Assembly (NCBI GenBank): GCA_036940085.1
Contig: JALLBK010000212.1
Coordinates: 1-18,062, forward strand
Direction: 5' to 3'
DNA from: Discostella pseudostelligera
Taxonomy: Eukaryota; Bacillariophyta; Thalassiosirophyceae; Thalassiosirales; Thalassiosiraceae
Length of the DNA stretch: 18,062 bases
This document shows, piece after piece, positions 1-9,389 of this stretch; within the stretch, counting starts at the first letter, position 1, and every line of letters starts with the position of its first letter. The notes under the pieces are model-generated. The model did no database searches. It was not told where the DNA came from and worked only from the letters and a program-made list of their open reading frames with translations. Made by a program: the position numbers and the translations under genes.

Positions 1-43
1 ATCACCGCCACTAACAACGTTATCACCATCGCCATCATGATGA

Positions 44-262
44 CTCTGTCGACGAGTCATTCGCTGTTTGTTGATTGTACCATTTCCTGAAAGTTCATTG
101 AATGATGAGGCCGGGAAGAATTTTATGGATAGTTATGAAGAGTATGCCCGACGTGCGAAATTGTTGGCGGGTGTGCATGGATTGACTTCGTGGAGTTGTG
201 GTGTCAGTACGACAAGTACGATGGCTGGGGAGAGGGAGGGGATGCTAATAGGATGCTATTGA
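44..262 (+). CDS. UBE2S-like ubiquitin-conjugating enzyme, 3' exon only (partial)
   Basis: The frame reads VIRCLLIVPFPESSLNDEAG followed by NFMDSYEEYARRAKLLAGVHG. This matches the C-terminal helices of the E2 core of UBE2S-type enzymes, where I recall the family pattern PNPESALNEEAG...YEEYA.RARLL..IHG. UBE2S extends K11-linked ubiquitin chains with the anaphase-promoting complex. The catalytic Cys lies upstream, outside the window. In-frame TGA codons at 38-43 mean the exon starts after them; AG at 55-56 is a possible acceptor, so the left boundary is uncertain. After the core helix the frame runs about 27 residues with no resemblance to the Lys-rich, Leu-Arg-ending UBE2S tail, then stops (TGA 260-262). 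A further intron leading to the Gly-rich frame near 323-381 (ending MERKT-stop) is possible but unproven. The family call is fairly sure; the 3' structure is not. Confidence 0.7.
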   Translation, partial: LCRRVIRCLLIVPFPESSLNDEAGKNFMDSYEEYARRAKLLAGVHGLTSWSCGVSTTSTMAGEREGMLIGCY

Positions 263-713
263 TCGCGGCTTGATTCATTTCCGACATGGTTCATGGTTGG
301 TGTGTACTCCCCACGAGCTAGTTGGTGGTGGTGGTAGTGGTGGTGGTGGAGATGGCATGGAGCGGAAAACGTAGTGTTCGAAGCTGTTCGACGATGTTCG
401 AGATGGAAGTGCTGTTAAGTATCTTTTTGAATATCAAATTTCGTCAAGTATCTTTTTGAATTTCAAATTTTAATTTCGTTAAGTATCTTTTTCGAGTTTA
501 ACATCGCTAAGATCTCTTTTAAGGCGGAAGAACTGCGACATTGACCATGAAGAACATGAACCATGACGACAGATGATGATGAAGATGACGACCATGACCT
601 TCTCGTCTATCTACTCTAGTACTACTCCGGCCTCCGTCCCACCGATGCAGTAGCAGCAGGCAGCAGAGAGTGCGATGCAACACTAGCCTGAACATTTACT
701 GATCACACCAGCA
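263..713. other. Intergenic stretch before the LRR gene
   Basis: No convincing gene here. It holds a GGT-rich run (about 322-351), GTTCGA/GTTCGAGA repeats near 376-404, the AAGTATCTTTTT triplicate described separately, and GA/AC-rich sequence (540-600) leading to the LRR gene start. It probably contains the 3' end of the E2 gene and the promoter/5' UTR of the LRR gene. I see no clear TATA box. Confidence 0.5.
414..510. repeat. Three-copy degenerate AT-rich tandem repeat
   Basis: The core GT(T/C)AAGTATCTTTTT begins at 414, 443 and 478. The first two copies continue with GAAT(A/T)TCAAAT and then TTCGT; the third diverges after CTTTTT. Unit lengths are 29 and 35 bp because of a small insertion in copy 2. 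It lies about 200 bp upstream of the LRR gene start. It could be a simple replication-slippage array or a promoter element cluster. Confidence 0.75.
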
Positions 714-2285
714 ATGGCGCGAATACAAAGCTTTGATATCGAGTCAGATGCCTCCCCTGGCGGCAAAGTGCGGCACCCTTACGGCCCGCAAGGTGGTGGT
801 GTCGGCAACAACAATACCTTATCACCCAACTCTGCCCGGGCCTACTTCATGATCGGCCTGGCAATATCTGTTTTTATCGGTATTGGGAAGATGCTTTATC
901 CAGCAACTACTAACAATTCAGCTTATGATGAATGGAGGGAATCGAAGGCGAAGGGAGATGGCTCTGGTGGATGGGGCATGAAACACAATCATCCTATTGT
1001 TAGCAATAGTGTTAGCAACAATGATGTCGACAGGGCGAGCGCCAACAGAATACAGCCATCTTCACAGTCATCATCTTCTTCTTCCTCGTCCACGCAAAAT
1101 ACGAGCAAAATCGCTGCTACTACTATCGACAATATCGACCATGAACTATGGGAAAGTGATCTACTCCAACTCCTCTCCCCCCTCGTTATCATTCCCTCCC
1201 ATCCACTGCACGAATATCGCAAGTATCAAACAAATGATTTCGTTGGTAGTGGTACTAAATTTGCAGTAGACATGCTGTATGACAAATCAACACCGCATGG
1301 AAAGGCATTTGATTTCTTGTTGAATCGGGATACACGACCACATCAGATTGATAATTCGGCATTGTTGTTAAAGGATGATATGCAATATTTGGTGCAGCGT
1401 TTTGTAGTGACGTTGCTATTCTATGCTACTGGAGGACGAGATACTATTCATAATGACACACAATCCTCGAAGATGGAGAGAGAGAAGAAGGGAAACGAAA
1501 CAGATGGGATGGGAATGACCAAAAGGTCGGGCAGTGGGGGTGGCGGATGGGAATCAAGCACAGCCCACTTCTTAACCGGACTGCATGAATGCCATTGGGT
1601 GAGAAAAAGCTTGGAGGATCAATTTTGGAGTATGTTGTCGATAGACAAAGAGAAGGATAGAAGGGTGGGTGTTACGAAGTGCAATGCAAATATGGAGGTG
1701 ACAGAGATTTGCTTAGGTGCGTATTTCAACATGCTCGAAATCATCCCAACGAGGAATCGATACCCTAACACGCTTTGTCCGACTATGTTGTGCATCACTT
1801 CCATAGCCGATCTCAATCTGGTTGGGTTTATACCAGAGGAAGTTAAATGGTTGAGCAATCTCGAGTATTTGGACATGCAAAATAACCACCTTACCGGACC
1901 GATTCCTGAATCATTGGGAGAGTTAGATGAATTAAGATATATATCTCTTGATGGCAATAGTCTTAGCGGCACTATTCCCGACGTGTTTCAGAACTTGTTG
2001 CATCTTGGTACGTCGACGAGTCAAATGGTGATGTCCACAAAAGAATGATTTCTCATCGCTTCTCAATGATTCTCTTTACTCCTTCTTGATGCAGAGCGTG
2101 CCTTTCTAAATTTCAATGATTTCAACAGTTCCATGCCTCCATCGATGTGCAATTTACGAGAGGAAGGCGCACTGAAAGATCTGTGGTCGGATTGTGGAGG
2201 GTATCCGATAACATGCACATGTTGTACAGTTTGTTGTGATATGGTGGCCGAGTGCAGTGAAATGGAAAGCCAGAAGGGAGGATAG
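714..2285 (+). CDS. Membrane-anchored LRR protein with Cys-rich C-terminal cap (2 exons)
   Basis: Exon 1 is 714-2007 and exon 2 is 2095-2285. The 87-nt intron 2008-2094 (GTACGT...GATGCAG) joins HL|E in frame, giving 494 aa. Read unspliced, the frame ends at 2048 and loses the last repeat and cap. Residues 44-63 form one membrane segment (YFMIGLAISVFIGIGKML), preceded by a short polar N-terminus, so a type II anchor is likely. Residues about 115-128 are poly-Ser. Three plant-type LRRs follow at about 365-447 (for example LEYLDMQNNHLTGPIP and LRYISLDGNSLSGTIP). Exon 2 then gives LWSDCGG (461-467) and CTCCTVCC (472-479), a Cys cap of a kind I associate with diatom LRR proteins. There is no kinase domain. 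The function is unknown; protein-protein recognition at a membrane surface or in the secretory lumen is the natural inference. The ATG is the first in frame, with an acceptable GCAATGG context. Confidence 0.85.
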
Positions 2286-2385
2286 GGTTTGCTAACGCCG
2301 CAATGTCGAATACTGTATTAATAATATAACACGCTTGTTACGGACAAGACCTTTTATGTATGAACTATGCGGAGATACATCACAA
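2286..2385. other. 100-bp convergent gap shared by two 3' ends
   Basis: The stops of the LRR gene (+, TAG at 2283-2285) and the sorting nexin (-, TAA at 2388-2386) face each other across about 100 bp. The gap contains AT-rich TATTAATAATATAAC (2316-2330), which may serve polyadenylation. No other feature is visible. The 3' UTRs may overlap. Confidence 0.5.
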
Positions 2386-5300
2386 TTAACGAAACACTAC
2401 ATCGGGAACATCAACATCTGCACCCTTGGATAGCTCCACCTCTTCGATTACCTTCCCGAGAGCTTTAACTTCTTCCATGGCGACAGATTCCTCGTCTTTG
2501 ACAAAGGATCAAAGCACACATGTGAGCAACGAATACAAATGTACGTGAAATGATAACTTATATTGATCGAAAACTCACGCTTTGCCCAAAGTCTCATTAT
2601 TGCAATAACCCGTTCAGTTGATACCTCCTGTGCTCTCGCAAATCGCCGATTAGCCAATCTATGCAAATCATTTTTCAAGATTTTGCTTGATAAGTGGTCC
2701 TCTTTGCGTTTGATTACGGTCGTGTGAGATACCTGCGGCAGTGCATCCAACTTAACTTTCAATTCTTGCACAAGTTTGGGAATTTTCTTCTTTGTCGCGA
2801 CATTGATTGCGGTTGAGATATCAGTCCTCTTTTCCCATGCTACGATAAATTAAATGAGTGACAAGAAATTGAGCCCCAAAAGATGATGATTCAGAAAGGA
2901 ATGTCGATTGATGAACTTACCCGAAAGAGCCTTTGACCTAGCTCTGCTGCAGTGCTTTTCTAGCTGTATGCCGACGCAGTGCATGTATACGAAACTCTCA
3001 ATGCCTTCCAAACGAAGTTCGTAGTCTTTGAGCAGTTTAATAATACGGGAGATAAGTATGTTTGCTTGATTATCTCTCTTTTTCAGATATTGACGCGCAG
3101 CCTCTCCACAATTTCGACGCTGGTGAATCTATGTGCATTGACAGTACAGCGTAATGGGTGTGCGTAATTGCCGAGACAACACGATTGGTGTAGCATTTAA
3201 GAAACTCACCGACTGTTTGCGGCTAGTGTCGTGTCCAAGCCAGCCCCCGCGGTCAGTAATGTCGATACCAGCGCTTGCCAGAACTCTAGTCGAAGGCGCC
3301 CCTTTATTGGATCCATTCGAGCTCACTTCGTCGACGACAAGTCTCCCGCTGAACAACGTAGAAATAGCCGCCCAGAATTCTCGCCTAGACCTACGAATCT
3401 GCACTGAATTCTCGGAACTCACAACAAATGACGATTCAAGGGCTTCTGCTGCTTCCAGACATCTGGCCAAGTTCTCACGCAGCGAAATGGCGTACTTGCG
3501 AACATGCCGCAGCTCCCTTGACGTTTCATCAATTTGTACCTCTGCATCTTCAACTCCCGCTGCTTCCATCAATGCCAGGGCAGTCTTTGCATTCCATCTG
3601 CCTACTTGCTCGGTGGCAATACTGATAACATTTTGACGGCTGGTTTCTTTCTCGGACTTATTGCCACTAACCTCAAATCCAAGATCGAGGATTCGTTTGA
3701 CCAATTCTATCTCAGCATCATCATCGGCCTTCTCGTCTTCGTCATACTTTCTTTCTTTCATTGCAAGAGCTGCTTCGGCGTCAATATACAATTTTTGACT
3801 CAAGGCTGTTGCGGCATTATGCACATTGAACGCCTGCTTCAGCTCCGTTTTCAAATACCACCACGCCATTCGAGCATTCCTTAGTGGACATGCCTTACAT
3901 AGTTGGGTAATGGAGAGCTTCATCCTGTTTTCGTTCTTCAACACTCGCGATTGAAGGGCTTTCGTTTGTGTACTATTTAGAGACTCAAAAGTACTCGATC
4001 CATCATCTGTCGGATATGATTCTGGAGTTGCAACAGTTCCGGACCAGTTTCGTGTCACACCCCATGCCATGGCCTTTAATTGATCAAGTGTTGACTGCCA
4101 TTCATTGCTTCCAGCTTGTGGATTGCTGCGAGGATTCTTTCTGGAGCTGATGCACTGCAAATTATCTAGCTGATGTAACTGAATTATAGCCTCAGAGTAT
4201 TGCCGGAACGCTGGTACAGTAGAGTTGAGATCTGTGTAGTATGCAAGAAGCATATTTCGAAGTAATCGCAAGCTGACATTGGAGCGATCGATCTTTCCCC
4301 GTGCAAGAGTCCGCAATGCTTCATCGACGGAGCTTTTCCGCAGCTTTCGAAAGGGTTGATGTTTTTTATTGGATTTGATTTGATCACCAATGTGAGCTTG
4401 CTCAAGGTCTTTCTCAACCGAAAATAGATTCGACAACGAAATGGCAAAACGCTTCCAGCACTGTCCAAGAAGGGCTTCATCCTTCATTAGTAATTGGACC
4501 TTCGACAGTGCGAGAGTTGTGCATTTGAGATGTGACGAAATCAGATCTCGTTCTGCCTCCAACAATTCGGAATGAGTTGCAATGCCTTGGGAAGATGTCT
4601 GAAGCCACGTCGAATCAATCTCTGCCTCCGACTGAAGTGAATTACAAGCTGGTATTCCAGGCAATCCCGTCGCCCCCGAAGAACACATCGCAGAGAGTGG
4701 AATACGCCGTCTTGTATCTTGCGGCATCTTTGAATCACTTCCCCAAACAGGTTGCATGCCAAAACATTCGAATGGACTTTCCAATATATTATCAAACGTC
4801 GATTTATTGAGGTAAGTATCCTTCGCAGAGCACAAATTGAACGGAGACCCAAGATTCGATGAATGCAACGGACTACCCAGAGACGGTCCATTCCCATTTC
4901 GAGGATCCGAATGTCGATACAAGAATGTCTCCATTGCCTCGGACTGCTGCAACACGTCGGCACAATTGTACAATAGAGCTTCTCCGTTACCCCGAACTCC
5001 GTTAATTATGTCACTCAACCAATTGGCGAGCAATTTCTCATCAACAACACCTTTTCCCTCCAGTTTTTCCTCTAGAAATTTGAACGATTGAGTTACCGCA
5101 TTATTTGCATCCGAGATATTGTCACCCAATGCAGAATCCAAAGTCGATCCTCCTTTACTTGTAGTATCCGTAACAAACGACCGAGAAGCTAATAGTTGTT
5201 CATCCTCTTCTGACCCCGAATTATCAGACAATGACCCAAAATACAGCACCAGCGAAAGTATGGGCACTAGCAAGGCACCATGATATTCGGCACGAAGCGC

Positions 5301-6641
5301 ATTCTCTAACCAAACAAAATCATGCAATGACCGACTCGCCTTCGTCGAAACAAATGGAAACTGTTGGGAATAGGACTCGGCTCCAATAGATCCAGCACCA
5401 TCGACATTGGGATTTGCGGATATACTAATTTGATAGATGTGCCGTCCCTCATCATTGTCCCAAGTGGGTGCTCCGACATTGACAAAGAACCGTTGCTGGA
5501 ATGTCTGGGGTGGATAACTCCTTCCAAATTGACGAGATAATAACCCTCGCACTCCATCATCGGAAGTCACCGACCGTGATTTATCGTTAGGCTGGGCATT
5601 TAGCATTGGAAAGGCCTGGTTGATGGGCAAGATGACATCAATGATGGTGAAACGAAGTGTGGAAAAACACTAGATTATCAAAGCACCAGATAAACTAACC
5701 TTCCCACCACGGTTCGGCAAATTATCTAATGATTGAATGTAATTTTCGGAATTCATAGCGCTCGAACCATTCGACTGCAGACTCCACCCACTTCTCGTTC
5801 GAGGGACTATGGCAGTGCCACCGGGAGAAAAGCCACTGTGTTGTTGTTGCTGCTGCTGCGGCTGCGGCCCCCCTGATCGTCCTCCCTCGCTCATGAACAA
5901 TTGTGGGTTAGATGCAGTGGGGATCAACATTGGTGGTGATGAAGAATTGGTTGGTAATGTTGTGGTTGGCACAGAACCTGCATTCTTGGATGGTCTCCCC
6001 GAAGGGAAAATTTCATTGATGCTATTTCTACTTCTACCTCCTCCGCTGGTTGAATCAGTTGCGGTGTTGGATGGGGGGTGATGATGATATTGGGGATATG
6101 GACTAGTACTTTCGTGCTCGTCTCTCATTTCCACCATTTTACTCAGTGCATCAGATGTAGGCAATTGTTGCTGCTGAGTAGATGATCCAGCCGCAGAAAT
6201 TTTATTTGCAGGTGCAACGTTCTTCGAAGCACGCTTATTTGTAAGTTTTGGTGCTCGAGATGCTTCACTCAACGAGATTTGTTGTGGTTGTTGCTGCTGC
6301 TGAGGCTGTGATAATTTCTCCACAGCAGCTGACCCCGTCATGGGCTGTTGACCCCCCGCGGCCCCGTTACCGTTATGCTTGGCGCCACTCTCCTCCACGT
6401 CCTCGCCAATCTTTTTCTTCTGCCGTCGGCCCGGTAAAAATCGACTCCCTCCGCCGCCACCACCACTGCCGCCGCCGCCGGCCCTGTCCCCGCTGCTGGT
6501 GCCGCTAATCTTCGCGACGACGACGGGGTCCGCACAGGATGACGAGCGTAATCCACCAGGACCCGTGAGGGGGGCGACCATATCGTCGTCATTGGCTAAT
6601 GACTTTGATTTTGATCCCTTGGCCTTCTTGCGACGAAACAT
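2386..6641 (-). CDS. Sorting nexin-like PX-BAR protein with long low-complexity N-terminus (5 exons)
   Basis: Exons in transcript order: 6641-5700, 5615-3210, 3119-2921 (or from 3128), 2839-2579, 2495-2386. The introns are 81-90 nt (donors GTTAGT, GTGAGT, GTAAGT, GTGAGT) and all phases close, giving about 1,305 aa. Exon 1 (314 aa) is low complexity: a basic MFRRKK start, poly-Gly, and two poly-Gln tracts. A PX domain spans about 355-549. It shows FFVNVGAP, Tyr375, Arg409 of the RxxxDF motif with VWL (R409-L417), and its C-terminal helices (KLLANWLSDIINGV, METFLYR at 543-548). A roughly 70-residue Ser/acidic insert separates the halves, and the usual PPLP loop reads VPILSL, so phosphoinositide binding may be altered. 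From about 645 to the end the protein is mostly helical, like a SNX-BAR coiled coil, with LSAWEKRTDI and LEKHCSRARSKAL in exons 3-4. The likely role is endosomal membrane sorting and tubulation. PX call firm; BAR call moderate. Confidence 0.82.
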
Positions 6642-7018
6642 CTTGACTTAATTGTTATTCTCCCCCTCTCTTCCTTCGGCTCAATGAATTAATTGTTGAG
6701 ACAAGATTCTGCATCTGTAGTGTTGGTCTTTGTGCCGTCGATGGTCATGGTGATGTGACACAACATCATCACATCATTTATTTTGTGCATGTTCTCTCTC
6801 TCCCGCCAAATCACTGCCAGGTGTCTCCCGCCAAATCACTTCACTTCCCGCCATTTCTATATCGCCATATTATCGCCCCACTGTCTTCCCGCCATTATTT
6901 TCGCCTCATATTGCTTCGCCAAAACTTCATTGTCGCCAAACTTTTCTGCCGCTGCGGCGTCGAAGGTCGGCGGAGGGCGGAGGCCGACGGGTGTCTAACT
7001 ACTATCCAACCGGCGACC
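6642..7018. promoter_or_regulatory. Divergent intergenic promoter rich in CCCGCC/TCGCC motifs
   Basis: These 377 bp separate the divergent starts of the sorting nexin and the hydroxylase-like gene. TCTCCCGCCAAATCACT occurs perfectly twice (6799-6815 and 6824-6840). TTCCCGCC follows at 6845-6852 and 6886-6893, and TCGCC cores lie between and after them up to about 6940. CCCGCC-type sites resemble E2F/DP boxes (TTSSCGC) and are all in one orientation. No TATA box was recognised. A GC-rich stretch (6950-6990) precedes the hydroxylase ATG. Confidence 0.5.
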
Positions 7019-8950
7019 ATGGCGATGGTCAAGAAGAAGTTTGCCTGCATCGGCATATCCAACGGTGTTTCCAATGAGAAACCGTCGAGCTACCAGCAAT
7101 CATGCCAATTGATACTCTCGAAAAGATCTTCAGTTCAGCACCATTGCGACGATGCAGCATGTGATATTTCAGAGGAAACAACCATATGCACAACTGCAGA
7201 TCAATTGGATAATGTAATCGTTTCGTGTTTGGATTCCGGAAACGGCATGCCCACCGCTTCTGCTGCTGATGGCGACGATATCGGGGATGAATTTGATCCA
7301 GCAGTTCACATCTATCCCAGTGATGATGCCCATCTGCTTCGTTGCCAACCAACGAATATTGTATTGGCTTCACCAACAATCCTAGGCATTAGAGAGAGCC
7401 GCGGGGCAAATCAAGATGCTACGAATCCCATACGGGATGTTCCCGTTCGGGTAGCAATCGTTGAGCCATGCAGCAATGCCACTTTCGGAGAATTATCATT
7501 AGACGAAACTGTTGCTGGTACCTGTTGTTGCCAACATCCTCGGGGGAACTGGGAAAGACGTGAAGAGAGAAAACGTGGTAACAATGACAGATGCGTCAAC
7601 AACTCGACGCACACTGCTAATTTGAGCATAATTGATTTTACTAAAATTCAAGATCTGCGGAGGGGTAATATTATGGGAATCAGGATGTCATGTTATCCAT
7701 GCATGGATACTCCCGGAAGAGTGTTTCATTTCCTTCGCTCCATTCTGAATTGCGACGACCATGGGAGAGGATTGCACTGCGCTTCACCCTGGGTCGATAT
7801 GGAGTGCGAGATGAATAGCAATACTAGTGCCAATGGTGGAGGAGATTGTGGTGCATATGACCACGTTGTCGCATTGTTAGTGAACGATCCGGACAAGATT
7901 CATGAGGGAGGAAATGTTGGTAGTTCTGCATCGGATGATTTCTGGAACGATGTCGAAAGTAGAGAGATTGATGAGCTATTGCAATTCCGTACTGGTGATG
8001 CAGCTCCAAGTTACTTCCTCCATTCATCTTCTCGTCTGTCGGGGGATCTGATTGATCGTTTAAAAGAATTGCCATTGTCAGAGAAAGTTGAGAGCAACTG
8101 CTCGTCGCGCACCACGTTGCTACTTGTATACCGTCATCTTCCACGCCGTGATATCCTATCACACAGTTTATCGGGTCAAGCGATGAAATATAAAGGATGC
8201 ATGCTAGAAACATATCTCGAAAAGGCGAAGGAGACTGATCTTGACATGGGCGAGGAGGCACCAGCCGAAAAAGAGCAAACAGTGAAACATCGGATGGTAT
8301 CACCGCCGTATCTATCGCATGAACAAGAATATCCAGGTATACTCGATTCCCTATTCGGAAATATCGATACGATTCGAAGCGAAGCGCAAACAATTCCGCA
8401 ATGGACGGCCTGGCCCGAAAAGAGTCATTATGACGACAATTCATGGAATGTATTTCCACTGTGTTACACATTTCCAGCCAACGATATCACCAAACGCAAA
8501 TTTGTGGACCAGACTTGTTCCTTCGTTCCAGAAACGACGAGACTATTACGTTCTCTTGGACCTGTACTACGCACAGCCTTGTTTTCTCGATTAAATGCAG
8601 GAAGTCGACTAGGAGCTCACACCGGTTGGGAAGATTTGGCAAATCATGTACTTCGGGTGCACATTCCGCTCATCGTACCAGGAAATGAAATGATGGATGA
8701 TGGCCACGAACACAAAGTTGGAAATTACAATATGGGATTATGTGGTGCTTGGGTTGATGGATGCGTCAATACCCACGAGGGTGGTCGGATAATGGTATTC
8801 GATGATTCGAAAGTGCACAGAGCATTCAATTACAGTGACGGGGAACGAGTTGTCCTTATCATTGATCTGGAACGACCGCAAGACCTGCCCATAGGCACTG
8901 CTACTGGTGGACACTCGGATGAGTTGGATGATTTCATCAGTGGATTTTGA
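7019..8950 (+). CDS. Aspartyl/asparaginyl beta-hydroxylase-family protein (single exon)
   Basis: The open frame extends up to 6755, but the first in-frame ATG is at 7019, in a strong context (CGACCATGGCG), giving 643 aa. The C-terminal third (about 455-630) is an Fe(II)/2-oxoglutarate oxygenase of the Asp/Asn beta-hydroxylase family. His534 sits in LGAHTGWED, His600 in DDSKVHRAF, and Arg610 in DGERVVLIIDLERP. The 10-residue His-Arg spacing equals that of human ASPH (H725/R735). The His-His spacing is 66 rather than about 46 because of an insert near GNEMMDDGHEHKVGN. The two-His arrangement without an acidic metal ligand is normal for this family. The N-terminal 450 residues are Cys/Asp-rich and unrecognised. 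There is no signal peptide, membrane anchor or TPR region, so a cytosolic or nuclear location is likely and EGF domains in the ER are a doubtful substrate. The substrate is unknown. Confidence 0.85.
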   Translation: MAMVKKKFACIGISNGVSNEKPSSYQQSCQLILSKRSSVQHHCDDAACDISEETTICTTADQLDNVIVSCLDSGNGMPTASAADGDDIGDEFDPAVHIYPSDDAHLLRCQPTNIVLASPTILGIRESRGANQDATNPIRDVPVRVAIVEPCSNATFGELSLDETVAGTCCCQHPRGNWERREERKRGNNDRCVNNSTHTANLSIIDFTKIQDLRRGNIMGIRMSCYPCMDTPGRVFHFLRSILNCDDHGRGLHCASPWVDMECEMNSNTSANGGGDCGAYDHVVALLVNDPDKIHEGGNVGSSASDDFWNDVESREIDELLQFRTGDAAPSYFLHSSSRLSGDLIDRLKELPLSEKVESNCSSRTTLLLVYRHLPRRDILSHSLSGQAMKYKGCMLETYLEKAKETDLDMGEEAPAEKEQTVKHRMVSPPYLSHEQEYPGILDSLFGNIDTIRSEAQTIPQWTAWPEKSHYDDNSWNVFPLCYTFPANDITKRKFVDQTCSFVPETTRLLRSLGPVLRTALFSRLNAGSRLGAHTGWEDLANHVLRVHIPLIVPGNEMMDDGHEHKVGNYNMGLCGAWVDGCVNTHEGGRIMVFDDSKVHRAFNYSDGERVVLIIDLERPQDLPIGTATGGHSDELDDFISGF

Positions 8951-9389
8951 GTGTGAATGGGGGCTATCGCTGCATATGGGCAAACTCGATGATCAGTCCT
9001 TACCATAGCTGGTACGCTCATCTACTTACTCTTACAGTGATTGAATTTGAGGTATTGTCTTCCTCCGTGCCAACGATTCCTATGTTCATATTCAATCAAT
9101 GGATGTTGTTGAGATGATGCTATACACTCGCGAAGCAGCCAACTCGTAGCAACTGTACGCCAGTACACTTGTGAGCACTCTGGATTCATCCTTCTCAATA
9201 ATAATTTCATTCGGCAAAGGTGAAGGGAAGTTTCTCGTGCATGGCGTACTTTCCGTCTCGAGAAAGATTCACGGGTGAAGGCGGTTTCAAAATGCCTGGC
9301 CGAAGCAGAGGCAATGAATTTTAATTTTGATATTTCATCCCAAGTCAGGGCGAAGTTTTTCATTCCACAGTTCGACCATTCGATTTGCA
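8951..9389. other. Intergenic region: 3' UTR of hydroxylase gene and promoter of EGF-like gene
   Basis: These 439 bp hold no supported gene. Both flanking genes are on +, so this should contain one terminator/polyadenylation region and one promoter. AT-rich TTTTAATTTTGATATTTCATC at about 9321-9341 lies 50-70 bp before the next ATG and may be part of the core promoter or 5' UTR. A minus-strand open frame crosses the region, but its translation looks random and it overlaps the real start of the EGF-like gene. Confidence 0.5.

Noticed and set aside
3154..3636. Plus-strand 160-codon frame opposite the sorting nexin
   Set aside because: It is an antisense shadow of exon 2 of the minus-strand gene, whose PX/BAR-like translation and splice sites are coherent.
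5670..5699. 30-nt intron alternative in the sorting nexin (acceptor TAG at 5670)
   Set aside because: It also keeps phase, but 30 nt is too short compared with the 77-90-nt introns elsewhere here. The CAG at 5618-5616 gives an 84-nt intron.
5809..6651. Several plus-strand frames rich in Pro, Cys or Arg opposite sorting nexin exon 1
   Set aside because: They are the complements of poly-Gln and poly-Gly codon runs, so low complexity explains them.
6755..7018. N-terminal extension of the hydroxylase frame by 88 codons
   Set aside because: The extension has no ATG. Its His/Pro/Ser-rich translation comes from the CCCGCC repeat region, and ATG 7019 has a strong context.
7824..8471. Minus-strand 215-codon frame opposite the hydroxylase gene
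   Set aside because: It is an antisense shadow of a gene with intact catalytic motifs, and its Cys/His-rich translation is random-looking.
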